DNA of 64,000 nucleotides, from assembly GCF_014356525.2 (NCBI RefSeq), contig NC_052505.1, positions 15,502,635 to 15,566,634 of the forward strand, read 5' to 3'. The stretch's first letter is position 1, and the number at the start of each line of letters is the position of its first letter. Both the position numbers and the translations under genes were made by a program. The notes beneath the pieces are model-generated. The model did not search any database, was not told where the DNA came from, and saw nothing but the letters and a program-made list of their open reading frames with translations. Positions 22,909 through 34,889 of this stretch are shown piece after piece. The stretch comes from Nilaparvata lugens (Eukaryota; Arthropoda; Insecta; Hemiptera; Delphacidae).

Positions 22909-23540
22909 GGCTGTGCAAAGGCTAAAAATAAACTTTCTACTCGTGAAATTTTTCAAAGTTTTTTGATTTGTAAACTTATATCATAAAGCTATCAAAATGA
23001 AAAAGTTTTCTCAGGAAAACATTTTTTTTCTGATCATCACTTTTTGAGATATGAGCGACTAAAGTTTGAATTTTTGGGGCAGAACATTTCAAATTCGGTA
23101 CGATATAAATCCATGACATTTAGAGGATGGATTCTTCATGGTATTTTTAATCTAGTAAAACAAAGATTTTCTGGAAATATCAATTTTTGGAAAAGTTATT
23201 CAATTTACCAAAAATAACTCAACTAAAAAATATTTTTGGTTATTTTTAGTAAATTGAATAACTTTCTTAAAAATTGATATTTTCAAAAAATGTTTGATTT
23301 ACTAGATCAACAATACCATGAAGAATCTATCCTTTAAATCTCATGGATTTATCTCTTACCGAATTTGAAATTTTCTGTCCCATAAATTTAAACTTTAGGC
23401 GCCCATATCTCAAAAAGTAATGATAAAAAAAAACGTTTTCCTGAGAAAACTTTTTCATTTTGATAGCTTGATGATATACAAATCAAAAAACTTTGAAAAA
23501 TATCACGAGTAAAAAGTATATTTTTAGCCTTTGCATAGCC
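22909..23540. mobile_element. GGCTGTGCAAAGGC-family foldback, complete
   Basis: Arms of about 300 bp, ends GGCTGTGCAAAGGC and GCCTTTGCATAGCC. TTAA lies directly outside both ends (22905-22908 and 23541-23544), compatible with a TTAA target duplication, though other copies do not show it. Confidence 0.85.
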
Positions 23541-23624
23541 TTAAATTATTAAATATATTCTATTTGTCAATAAAATATATTATTTAAAGATTTAATAATA
23601 AATGTTTATAATCGAGATTAAATT

Positions 23625-23816
23625 GCCGTCCCGGTTGGTGTAGTGGTAAGGAGCGTTACAAACTTTGGTCTGATAGCATCGCCTGGTTTGTGGGTTCGAA
23701 TCCCGCTGATGGCATGGACGTTTGATCATTACATCAATTCACCAACGCACTTTTCAGTACCGACGCACAAGCAAACAGCTCATGTGGGCATTATTCACAA
23801 TAAAAAAATAAATGAA
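23625..23816 (+). mobile_element. tRNA-derived SINE
   Basis: The head 23625-23714 is tRNA-like: GCCGTCC and TGATGGC pair as an acceptor stem with one mismatch, GGTGTAGTGG is an A box, and GTGGGTTCGAATCCCGC (23690-23706) is a perfect T-arm. A good anticodon arm is missing. The body GCACAAGCAAACAGCTC with ATGTGGGCATTATTC follows, then an A-rich tail. Two more bodies lie at 18290 and 44402. Confidence 0.75.
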
Positions 23817-23895
23817 AAGGTGAAATATAGGGTCTATATTCCAAATTTAGTTGTTCCCATGAGTTTTTATTTTTACAATAATGAAATATCACACA

Positions 23896-24069
23896 TTAAA
23901 TGAAAAAGACTAAGAAATTATCAAAAAACCACAGATTTATTGATACTTAGAAAGACCGCGGTTTCTGTTATTACACCATTGTCACTCCATTATCAGAGAT
24001 TGACAACCGAAACTGGTCTTTCTAAGTATCTTTGGTTTTTTGACAATTTCTTAGTCTTTTCCATTTAAT
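23896..24069. mobile_element. Foldback with AAGACTAAGAAATT arms
   Basis: Arms of about 60 bp: AAAAAGACTAAGAAATTATC facing GACAATTTCTTAGTCTTTT; GATACTTAGAAAGACC facing GGTCTTTCTAAGTATC. The tail ACCACAATATCAACTTCTC after 24070 recurs at about 57030 next to another AAAGACTAAGAAATTGTC. Confidence 0.75.
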
Positions 24070-24384
24070 ATGAATAAATACCACAATATCAACTTCTCAA
24101 CTACACATTAAGTGAAATATCACACAAGCTGACATCACAATATTATGGCATTGCAGTGATTTTTTTAAATTAATTATATTTCTACATTGTTAAAACTCGA
24201 TCTGGCAAGATTGTAGAGCTAAAAAAGGATAGCGCTCTCTGCTTTGTTGAATGATAGACAAGGGTAGCAACAACAATATTAATGGAATACCAACATTATC
24301 TCATTAAATACAAAATGCATAATATATTTTAATCCCTCCAGCTTTTAGCTATTTGAGGGATATTATAACATGGACCTCACTATA

Positions 24385-24635
24385 AAAGATGATACAATGA
24401 TGATACGACAAAGATACAAATATGATACAAAGACGATACAAGGATGATAGACAAGGATAGCAACACCATTTCTAATCAAATACTGCCATTATAACGTGGA
24501 CCTCACTGTAGGAAGATGATACAAAGATGATACGAAGATGATACAAATATGATACAAAGACGATACAAGGATGATAGACAAGGATAGCAACACAAATGTC
24601 AATCAAATACTGACATTATAACGTGGACCTCACTA
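24385..24635. repeat. MITE-end minisatellite, two compound units
   Basis: Two units of about 125 bp: GATGATACAAATATGATAC, AAAGACGATACAAGGATGAT, AGACAAGGATAGCAACAC, then TATAACGTGGACCTCACT. Same structure as 2660-2960. Confidence 0.8.
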
Positions 24636-25084
24636 GAGATTAGTAGAAATGGGTTAGGGAGAAGTTTGTTAAAGGTTGAAGATTAGGTTTCTGCTTTCTA
24701 ATGTCAATACTATTTGCCAATACTTTCTAATGCCATACTATCATTCAGAAGTTTTTGATAATTTTAGAATTAAATATATGATACACTGGAGTTTCTGAGA
24801 GCAACAGTAACTTGACGAACTGAAAACTTGCGTACTGAAGTTGCCTATCTGGGCTGATTCTTGATCAACTAAAATGTTGATGAAGTGAATATCAGCCGTA
24901 AAGTAGACTGAGTGTTGTTTCTGTATTGCCTCACAGCCTGGCAGTGCAGTTGAGACCCACACTGCAAGTTCCCCCACCCAACAGGTAACACACACACACA
25001 CCAGTGCAGTGCCTTCTACTGTATTCTGTTCATTTTGTTCTGCATGATCTGTTCATTAGTCTGGCTACTAACGGTTGAACGGCA

Positions 25085-25212
25085 TGCACACACTAACCTA
25101 ATCCAACCTAATAAAAATTTAAACTAACCTATCCTTACTTAATTCAATCTATCACAACCTAACCTACCCTTACCTAACCCAACCTAACAAAAAAACAACC
25201 TAACCTAACCTT
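25085..25212 (-). repeat. Degenerate CCTAA (TTAGG) telomere-like array
   Basis: CCTAACC, CCTAATCC, ACCTAACCCAACCTAAC and CAACCTAACCTAACC are spread over about 130 bp. Read on the minus strand these are TTAGG, the canonical insect telomere unit. Imperfect, with about a dozen units. Confidence 0.55.
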
Positions 25213-25414
25213 TTGATACACAGTTGACTTACATTGTATTGTCATTACTGCAAAACACTTCAAGCTAAATTTTTCAGGTTAGGTTTTTGTATTTCCAATT
25301 TACTTTTATTTAGTTTATTTTTCTTCGCTGCTCTATATAATATATATAAGCGAGTTTATTTTACAGCTCCAGCCGTTTCTCGCATCCCATGTGCCATTTA
25401 TTGCGATTATTCCC

Positions 25415-25850
25415 GTCTCACTGGACCAGATTTATACCTGTTTGTTCCAAATTTCGGGCGGTCTACCTCTCCTTCTTTTTCCATGTGGATCCCAATTCAG
25501 TATCCTTTTGGGCCACCTCTCATCTCTCATCCTCTGTGTATGGCCTAACCATACAAGGCGCTTCTTTCAAATCTGCTCTACTGTTGTGTCCAGCTTCCCT
25601 ATTCTGCTCCTTATCTCCAAATTCCTCACTCGATCCATCCTTGAAACACAACTTCGGCGCAAGAAATCCATTTCCACAGTATTTATTCTTTGAGTGTATC
25701 ATTTAGTTAATTCTCAAGTTTCAGAGCCATAGAGCAATATACTCTGTATAATGGAATGATAAATTCTAATTTTTGTAGGGTTTGTAATATTTTTGGACCA
25801 AAGTATGGAATTTAATGTTTGTGTTGCCTGCCTGGCCTGCCTAATTCTAC
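25415..25850 (-). pseudogene. LINE reverse transcriptase C-terminal relic
   Basis: On the minus strand, in shifting frames: LNSILWSKNITNPTKIRIYH and SILLYGSE (about 25830-25720), then VEMDFLRRSCVSRMDRVRN and LEIRSRIGKLD (about 25680-25590), then RLVWLGHTQRMRDERWPKRI and LNWDPHGKRRRGR (about 25560-25455). These are the standard C-terminal blocks of insect LINE ORF2. At least one frameshift lies between the blocks. The three overlapping plus-strand frames here are shadows. Confidence 0.8.
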
Positions 25851-26549
25851 TCGCTGCTCTATTGGAGGTTAAATAATTTTTCTATCATTGTAAGTTGTGA
25901 TACTCCAGTGGTTTATTCATTGTTTTTGGTCGTAAGTTGTGATTCTCCAGTGGTTTATTCATTGTTTATTTTATGTTAGAAGCCTCTCGCATGTGCATGC
26001 ACGTTCAACCGTTGGTGGCCAGTCCTATTTAGCATGAATATATTGTGTGTTGAAGGAGCATGCTGTTCAATGTATTATGATAACATTATGTTGTTTGTTA
26101 CAACGTTTTTATCAGGTGATTCTGCTAAAATGCACTCTTGTATTTTTTATGTTTGTATAATTTTTGAGTGATATTAGTATTTTATGAATCAAGTTAAGCC
26201 GAGTAGTATCAGGAGAATATCTGCTATAAACTCACTCTTGGTTTTTATGTTTGTATGATTTTTGAGCGATTTCACTATTTTATGAATCAAGGAAAACAGA
26301 GTAGTATTAGGAGAATATAATGCTGTAACTAACTCTTGTGTTTTTATGTCTGTAGATTTTCAATTGATACGACTATTTTATGAATCATAAAAGCAGATTA
26401 GTATTTCATTCTGTTGTAATTAAATAGTGGAGTGACTTTTCAAAAATCTTGGGAAAATTGTGGAAAACAATTTCGAGGAGTACCACACCGCTAATGTGAG
26501 ATTCAAGTTAGTGTATCACAAAGTGCTGGCTGCACGTACGTCGTTTAAA

Positions 26550-26679
26550 GTTTATTTAATCGTGATGAATTCCACGAGAATCAATCAGAGAAGCTGTCTT
26601 TCAAAAAGGCCTTCTCTGATTGGTTTTCATAAAATTTATCACGGTTAAAATTCAACCGGTGTTTGTGCAACCGGGCCAA
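26550..26679. mobile_element. Foldback MITE, GGCCCAGTCGCAC family, left-truncated
   Basis: AATCAATCAGAGAAGC facing GCCTTCTCTGATTGGTT; right end TTTGTGCAACCGGGCC at 26679. Confidence 0.75.
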
Positions 26680-27250
26680 TGTGTCTCTCTTTTTGTGCCG
26701 ACACTCAATTTCAGCATTCTTCAATTTTGATTCGGAATTATTGAATTATCAGCCCCATACGGAGTGAACTGTAACGTTCTATTGACTCACATATACTGAT
26801 TTCAAATTTATATTTGGTTATCAAAAGTTCATAACTCACAAGTTGCGGATTTCAAAATCAGCACAGTAGTTCAAAAGCGAGTTCTCCTGCCTAGGGGGCT
26901 CAATAGTTAAATAAAGGTGTTCCAAGTGCAATCGGAAGTTAGATTAGGAAATGTTATAAGGTGTACAGTTACAACCCAGTAGCTGGCGCCAACTACTTGC
27001 AGAATTTAGAACTACACAAGTAGGCGTTCCAATCCACCAATCAGTGGAGCTGGTAGGCGTGGCTTGCTGCCATTGGTCCGTTATTCTCACGCCATGATTT
27101 TGACGTTCTCTATCATTCCTGCTCTCTTCTACACACACAAACACTCTCAGTCTCTCTCTCTCTCTCTTTTACCATGTTATTTTACTGCTACTGGTATTTA
27201 TTTTTAACGCTAGAACATAAGTTGAATTTTGTTTTGTATAAAGGAATCTG

Positions 27251-27252
<2 letters not shown>

Positions 27253-27322
<70 letters not shown>
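27253..27322. repeat. (TC)n microsatellite
   Basis: About 35 uninterrupted CT dinucleotides. The Arg/Glu-repeat frame across it is an artefact. A shorter TC run is at 27148-27167. Confidence 0.95.
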
Positions 27323-27326
<4 letters not shown>

Positions 27327-27911
27327 CAAGTAGACAGTTGATGGGAAGGATTTTTTATCATTTTCCAAGAATTGACCAATTACCCATACAGACTAACCTC
27401 CAAAATTCTATTGATCCACAAATAATATACTTGTAATTATTACAAGATTTTGATTTGAAAATCACTACAATAGGCAGGCATATGAGCGAGTTCTCTAGCC
27501 CGGAGACCTTACTAGTTTTGCTTAATATTTCAAACATTTATAATCCAGTGAGTAACAATAACCACTCACTATAAAGAATGACTGAAAATTTACATATCCA
27601 AAATGAAAACGATCACTTTTTACAATCAGATAGATCTACGATTCTCAATATAATAGGATTAGTATAAACCCTCATACTTCTTGTCTCACTTTTTAGGATT
27701 TCTGATGAAACTAATGTTATTGGTACTTCATGATTGATAATGACCTGACCTCTTGTTTGATGTAACTAAAATAATAGGTGGTAACTGGTCCCACAGTAAT
27801 CCATTATGAAAAAGTAGCAACTTCCAACTTTTACCCTAGAAAATCACTTATCGAAATTATTATTTTATCTTGTATGTATTATCAAAATATAGAGATGTTT
27901 GGATAATTTAT

Positions 27912-28310
27912 TGACCGAGCCAAGTGAGGTCTAAGATTTAAGTCGACGGTTTGGCATTTCTCTTAATGTTTATATGTTGTGCATTTACGGCGAAACGCGG
28001 TAATAGATTTTCATGAAATTTGACAGTTATGTTCCTTCTTTAATTGCGCGTCGACGTATATACAAGGTTTATGGAAATTTTGCATTTCAATGATAATATA
28101 AAAGGAAAAAGGAGCCTCCTTCATACGCCAATATTAGATTGAAAATCAGACTATAGAATAATCATTCATCATAAATCAGCTGACAAGTGATTACACAGAT
28201 GTGTGGAGAAGCCAGTCTATTGCTGTATTTCCATAAGGTCTATAGTTTCAATCAGGTACTTGTGGATGAGAATACTGCGTGAGGTCTACTGTTCACAGAA
28301 CTACTAGTTA
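27912..28310. repeat. GACCGAGC-AGTGAGGTCTA interspersed repeat
   Basis: Shares AGTGAGGTCTA, GGCGAAACGCGGTAATAGA, CAGCTGACAAGTGATTACAC and TGCGTGAGGTCTACTGTTC, then ACAGAACTA, in order with 62105-62606. No ORF; element class unknown. Confidence 0.7.
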
Positions 28311-28924
28311 GGGTGAATTATCTCTAAACCAGCCTGGTCATTTAGGATGAATGACGAAGTTTTCAATTGGACCATAAACAAAAAATTATTCGAATTTTTG
28401 GTCAGTTGAGGTTTTATTTACTTGGAGTTTCACAGTTCTTCTGTAATTGGTGAGAAACATTGGACCTCACTATACTGTAGGTACAGAGTATTTTATTCAT
28501 ATCAAAAGGATCAAAGAATATAAAATATACAATCACTTCTATGTACAGTGCATTCAATTTTCATCGAAAGGATCAAATTATATAAAATACTAGATAATCG
28601 AACGATTGCAGTCACGTTGTCAAGAAAGTTCCGATCACGATTATCTTAAGGCGGATCCTTGATTCTAAAACTTTTCTGTTGTTCAGAATAGAACCTAGTT
28701 CGATTGAGCATTAGCCTACTTTGCATAATACAAAAGTTTGTGGACGTCTTGTATAAGGCGCTCGTAAAGTTATTTGCATGGCAGTCTACAAGAAATAGAG
28801 CTAGACCATAGAGAAAGATAGCTATATTTTCTCGATAGCTAGACTGTGTTCACTGTTGCTGAATAAAGGTATCTTGCCATTTGCCAGCTTTTAGCCATCC
28901 ATCAACTGTTCTTCAGTTGAGTTC

Positions 28925-28985
28925 TAGGAAGGTAGGGGGTAGGAGGATTGAGTGGCGGCGGAAGGTGGGTTGAGGGGAGGGGTTT
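28925..28985 (+). other. G-rich stretch
   Basis: Runs of G5, G3, G4 and G4 in about 55 nt. The loop between the first and second run is long, so quadruplex formation is uncertain. Confidence 0.4.
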
Positions 28986-29537
28986 GACTGCATAACTCCT
29001 CTTTAATTCATTTTCCTGATACGTCTACTTCCAATATTCCCAGCGGGATAAGAATAGAGCATTTCTTCTCAACATGGTAGCACAAACATCTTGACATCAC
29101 GCGATTCGAGATTCAAGCAAACCTCTCTAGACGAGGAATCTCAGAGTACACTGATAACACGCTAATAATAGACCACCTCCATCCAATGCATTATCTAATT
29201 AGCCTACATTCTGTGGAGGTGTGAATGCATTATATTCTGAATGCATGCGTCACAAGCTTCAGCTCTTTCTACCATTCAAATGATATTTTAAAGCTATTAA
29301 ATAATTACCGGTAAACACTGTCGAGGGTGTTTTACTATTAGAATTTAATTGTGTCTTTTGCCATAAGCCAGATAGATAGGCTGTCGAGGGTTAAGTGTAA
29401 GAGAGGACCTAACTTCGCCCTCCTAGGTCAAAAATAAAGACAGTCATTCTATTCTGTCCATATTAACTCAGGTAGCTTTTTCTGCACACGGGCAAATAAT
29501 CATCCTTTCAGGAAGTATATTAATTTTATTATTTGTT

Positions 29538-29580
29538 ATATATATATATATATATTATATATATATATATATATATATTT
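29538..29580. repeat. (TA)n microsatellite
   Basis: Two TATATA runs joined by a single shift. Confidence 0.9.
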
Positions 29581-30356
29581 ACGTTTTTGTGCCTGTTGTG
29601 GGTCCAGTAAAATTTCAACTCTTATGTAGTTCCCCGGGACCCCCCATTTTAAATTTGATCAGATAGTCACAAAATGAAACTATCATGTTATACCTGAAGA
29701 ACTTGACTTGCTGAATGGTTATATTCCACTCAATTTATGATATATTCATCCATAATTAATCTAGATCCTTGTGAAGTTATTCACCTCATGATGGTCCTTT
29801 CTAACCTCCAAAGTGCTTATATAATTCTGCTATATAAAATCTACTCCTATGTTGGGTCTTGAGTGATTTGGTGCCAACATTGGAGTTGCATGCAAATTTT
29901 ACTCCTCAAGAAGGTCCTTCAATATTATAATTGCTGCATGAAATGTGCTCCTATGTTTGGTCCGCTGAGCTGTGTTGCCAATTCTCATATATAGTAAATA
30001 AATTTCACTCCTCATGAAGGTCCATCAAACGTTGCCATACTTCGTCTTTGTAATAATGATTCGAGATTTGTTTGAATCAACCAGCGACCGGCTCCGTGAG
30101 CTTGTATTGCACATAACTCAAAACATTTTGTAGAGCATTGTCAATAGACTAAGATTTTCATGTTGTCAGAATATGTAAAGGAAAAAAATTGTACAAGCAC
30201 CGTTTTTTTATGCATTTAAAGTTGATTAATAAAGTTGATTTATTTATTTATTTGAGGTTGCATAATAAGTCAAGCATGCTCAATAAATGTAGAAATCTAG
30301 GAGATTACCCTGAAAATCCCAATGAGCTGTATCAGTTGAAAGGGAATTACCGAATT

Positions 30357-30512
30357 AAGAGCCATTTGCACAGTCAAAGCTTAAACTGAATTTAATCAGC
30401 ATGTGGCTTAAACTCAAAATGTAACACATTATAACAAACAAGACTTGATATGGATTTAATCCAGTTTAAGATGGAATTTTCGTTTAAACTGTCACTGTGC
30501 AAATGGCCCTTA
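30357..30512. mobile_element. Foldback MITE (CCATTTGCACAGT family)
   Basis: Left AAGAGCCATTTGCACAGTC, right CACTGTGCAAATGGCCCTT. Inner blocks GACTTGATATGGATTTAATC match the outer element of the nested stack at 45163. Confidence 0.85.
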
Positions 30513-32052
30513 GAGAGACAATAACAACTATAGAACAAGTACAGTTTTCATGAAATGAAATTTTTCAAGTTCAAGATGACAGACAAAAAGCATTACATTA
30601 GGGAATTTTTGGGGATACAATGCATGTGTTCAGGAGCTGCAAGCTTCAGTGGGTGGCAAGGTCGGTGGATGCTAATGGTGTGAGCGACCATAAAGGTTTT
30701 AAACATCCCTTCTCTTAAGAATATAAAAAATGGGCTGTTAATATAAAAGAATTTGACTTTTGGGTATCTATCAATTATTGGAAATTAAAAAAAATGTTTT
30801 TGACTTTCTCATCAGAAATTAACCACACTAATCTTAAGGTATGAACATCTGAATAAAATTGGGGAATGGCCGTGAAATTCAAACTTATTTGCTGGAATAA
30901 TATCAAGGTTTCGATTGTTAAAACTGAATGAAGACTTTTGGGCAGCATGCCAGGTCTTTGAATGAATTTTAATCACAATACCATCTTTACCGAACACTGC
31001 CTATTGTTATATTGATTTTAGAATTATTTCGTGTATCAATAAATTCAGTTTATTGCAGTGACATACACAAGAAAGTACAATAATGAAGGACTACTGGAAT
31101 CATTAAAACATCGAATGCTACAAACTGTTATTACATTTACATTATAATGAGAAATGTATTCCAACATCTTCCATGTATGACAATTATTCCTTATAGAATA
31201 TTAGTGAGTCTAACTCCAATCTCTAGAATATTATCAAATTATCTGATATTAATTGATTTGTATACGAAGTATTCATCCATAGAAGTGTAGGTTCATTCCT
31301 TAACACAAGGTGGATCTTTTGTTTAAATCTCTACAATTCGTGTTGGTCCGTTCAATGGTAAGAATATACTCAAGTATGTAATTTATATAATGTATATATT
31401 TATTAATTTATATATGTAATGTATGTATTTATGTAATAGAAATCTTAATTACTGCATCACTGTATATTATCTAAATTGTACCTGATTGGATAAAGATATG
31501 AAGAAACATTTGAAAAATATGATTCCAAGCTCAGAAATGCTAAAAATGCATTCATTTTTCCATAGAATAAAATGAGAACTCAAAGTTCAGCTGAATGTCT
31601 GGTAGGGAATACGGATATTACTCTATTTTTATTCTTAACCAGCATCACATTTGAAAATGCTTATAACTTTGTTAAATTTGGACAGATTGATTTGAAAATT
31701 TAGAAGAATCTCAAATATATGAAAAAACGTTCACGACTTTTTGTAGAATTTTCCCATGACTCCTTCACCTTCCTAAGCCGAAAAAACATAATTATTATGA
31801 GAGTTGTGACGCTAGGCAGAAATTTTCAAAAGTCGCGCTTCGTTCAGCTGTCGCCCGCCAAGGAACTGAATTGGATAACTTTTCCCGCGTAACAACGCTA
31901 TTGGGTAGTTGAACTTGAACCGGCAAGTTCAAACAATATGCATTCATTTTATCTCTATAAAAGTGGAAGCTGTAGATAACACCAAGTTACTTGGAATACA
32001 ATGTACTGGCCACGTGCATCTCGATCTTTTAATGATCAGAGTCGGATGATCA

Positions 32053-34687
32053 GTGTGACATCATTGGTACTCTAAATATCTATTCTTCCTATATTTCCAA
32101 TGTTAAATTTAGCAGCTTTGTAAGTCTTTTTCTCAAAAAGTAAATAACTTTCAAGTCCCATCGACATCTCCTACGACTCATACAATATTTATCTTTAATT
32201 TTTTTTTAGAAATTCAATACTCTTGGACGACTGGATCTTTCAGAATGATTGATTTTGTAAGAGCCTACATCGAATACCTGTTGCTCTCTTATTGAAAATT
32301 AACATGCTTTTCCTGGCTCTTTTGTAATTCAATTACTCAATGCTAATGAATTTGATAAATCGATCATTGAATAAGGTATTAAGAACATGAAACATTGATT
32401 GTACTATTATTTCTTTCACAATCCTTTATCTTGTCTGTGTACTGTATATCATATGTAGAATCAATAGAACTTCTTGCCTAATCCCTTAGGAGGAACTCTT
32501 TTTTCAGGAAAATTATGGCTTTCACATACTTGATGAGGAAATAGTTTTCTGGTTGAATCTTTCTAATTGAAAACTATAACAAAAAATATAAGGGCGAATA
32601 TTATATTAAAGCATGGATTGCGTGTGAGGAATTCTCAATAATTGTATTGAATACTTGATCTCGTATTCTGAAACACATATTTCTAATTTAATTATTTGTA
32701 AGAGGAATTCTCAATTGGTACTTATTGTAGAACTCTCATTCTTTATTTATTTGTGAAAGGTAAAATCAACTCTTCATGATTCAATAATAATGAATTTAAT
32801 GAAAATGAATCATACATTGAAAAGTATGCGTATGAATATGAATTCATACTATAAGTATCCTACAATATATTCCTTCTAATAAACTTGATAATTCTATAAG
32901 GCAAGTGATCGGTTGAATTCCTGTTTGAAAGAATAGAAAGGATGACAATCTCTTTAATCAACTCGGAGGGCATTTCAATTCTAGAAATTGAACTCTCATA
33001 AACTTAAAACAGGATAATGTGCGTGGTAAATTCCAATTATTTTCAATCTCCACATCATTTTCCTATACCGGAAAGATAATATAGTTGGGCATATTTTAAG
33101 ATATTTTTTCAAATAGCAAATTATTCAGTTTATAATGCATTTATGAATGTGAGTGTTATACTATCACCCCATACTTCCTTTTGTTCCATATATTGGGGCT
33201 TTCTACCACATAGAGTGTGAGTGATGTATATGTGATAAAAATTATGTTACTAGATTGTGCCTTGGTCACTGAGTGTAAATAATTTTGAAACCAATAAAGT
33301 TCTTTATCGAAAATTAAATTGGAATTTAATTGTTGATCAATCCAATTGATTGGTAATAACAAACGAAATCATCAAATATCATAATATAATATCATAAGGG
33401 AGGAAAGTGGTGCGCTTATCATCTTCATCCGTTGATCATCCACATTCTCCTTTCAAATCACTGATGGAATACCCTGCACTAACAACGTTATTCTCTGCAA
33501 CCGCTCTTGATTTTACTTTTATCTAATTAATATTAGCTTTTCCTTTATATGTCTTCTGCATTGAGATTGGTATTAGAATCAATTTTGAAAGGATAGATAT
33601 TGGTTGAGTTTGCAGAAGAATATCACAATGAACAAAGGAAACAGCTCGAATGTGTACAACGTAATAAATAACGAGAAAGCTCGAAATAACTATAAAGTAT
33701 TCAAGCCAAGCCTAATTATTATGCTGATAAAAACAGTGATTGAAGAAGTATAAGTCTATATTATCACTCAAAGTATTACTAGGAGAAATAGGCTACATTC
33801 AGTACCTTTTTTCAACTTTATAATTGTTGGGGTATTAAAACTTTGAATAGAAAACCTCCAGTAGAAAACCTTTGAAGCCATTCATCTTTTCAAATGTTGA
33901 CAAATAAAATCTATTCATTCATTCTACGAGTATCCCTTCTCGTAGTAACAAATGAGAGTTCTCTATCTCCAAACCGGTATGCCCTTACATTATCGAGAAT
34001 TCTGGAAGATCTAGGAGTTCAAAGGTGATGAATTTCTAAAAAAATTGAAGATAAATATTGTATAAATCGTAGGAGATGTCGATGGGACTTGAAAGTTATA
34101 TACTTTTTAGAAAAAGACTTACAAAGCTGCTCAAGAAAAAAGATAAATATTGTATGTGACCGTAACACACAACTATCACCTGGTTAAAGTATGTGTATAT
34201 GTGTATATCATTTTTTTCCTGAATTAAGAGTGCACTCCTAAAGGATTAAAGATGTTGAACCGGCAAGATGTTCTACTGATTCTATGTAATATACAGACAA
34301 GATATGAAGGATGTTGAGAGAAATAATATTATACTCTAATTAATGTTTCCACGTTTTTAATTCCTTATTCAATGATCGCTTTATCAAATTGATCAGCATT
34401 GAGTAATTGAATTACAAAAGAGCCAGGGAAAGCATGTTAATTTTCAATAAGAGAGCAACAGTTATTCGATGAGCAGGCTCTTACAAAATCGATCATTCTG
34501 AAAGATCCAGCCGTCCAAAAGTATTGAATTTCTAAAAAAATTGAAGATAAATTCTTGTATTAATCGTAGGGGATGTCGATGGTACTGGAAAGTTATGTAC
34601 TTTTTGAGAAAAAGACTTACAAAGTTGCTCAATTTAACATTGAAAAGATAGGAAGAATATACTTTTAGAGCACCAATGACGTCACAC
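32053..34687. mobile_element. 2.6-kb element with arms of about 330 bp
   Basis: Left arm 32053-32395 starts GTGTGACATCATTGGTACTC; right arm 34345-34687 ends GAGCACCAATGACGTCACAC. Arms share AAAAAGTA-ATAACTTTC, TTCAGAATGAT and GAGCCAGG-AAAGCATG. A third, partial arm copy is at 34010-34140. The interior of about 1.9 kb has no ORF over 70 codons. Confidence 0.75.
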
Positions 34688-34889
34688 CGACCAGCTGGTT
34701 TGGATTTGTCAACGCGCATCTTTTCGTGGCCAGTACCTTGTATTCTGTATACCTTGTATTTTGTATACCAGTACCTTGTAGGTACATTGGATAACACCTA
34801 CTTTTTTCCCAACTTTTCTTTTTCTTCTGCTTCTCCTTCTTTGTCATCTTGTTCTTCTTTTTCTCCAAATTAGAGAATTCTTAATATTT

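Larger units (their letters stand above)
22771..24384. mobile_element. TATAGTGAGG-family MITE expanded by three nested insertions
   Basis: Left TACAGTGAGGTCCACG at 22771 and right CATGGACCTCACTATA at 24384. Normal MITE body resumes between insertions (ATAATAAATGTTTATAATCG at 23595; TCGATCTGGCAAGATTG at 24205). The inserts are a long foldback (22909-23540), a SINE (23625-23816) and a second foldback (23896-24069). Confidence 0.75.

Noticed and set aside
23625..23714. Possible tRNA gene
   Set aside because: The acceptor and T arms are good, but there is no proper anticodon arm and the sequence continues into a SINE body.
23945..24000. Hammerhead ribozyme core in the second foldback
   Set aside because: CTGATAA and GAAAC are present, but no stem II hairpin joins them.
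25234..25706. Three plus-strand frames of about 100 codons
   Set aside because: They are shadows of a minus-strand LINE relic whose RT motifs are clear.
27188..27379. Arg-Glu repeat protein
   Set aside because: Translation of a (TC)n microsatellite.
28925..28985. Strong G-quadruplex
   Set aside because: Only three G runs are close together; the fourth is about 30 nt away.
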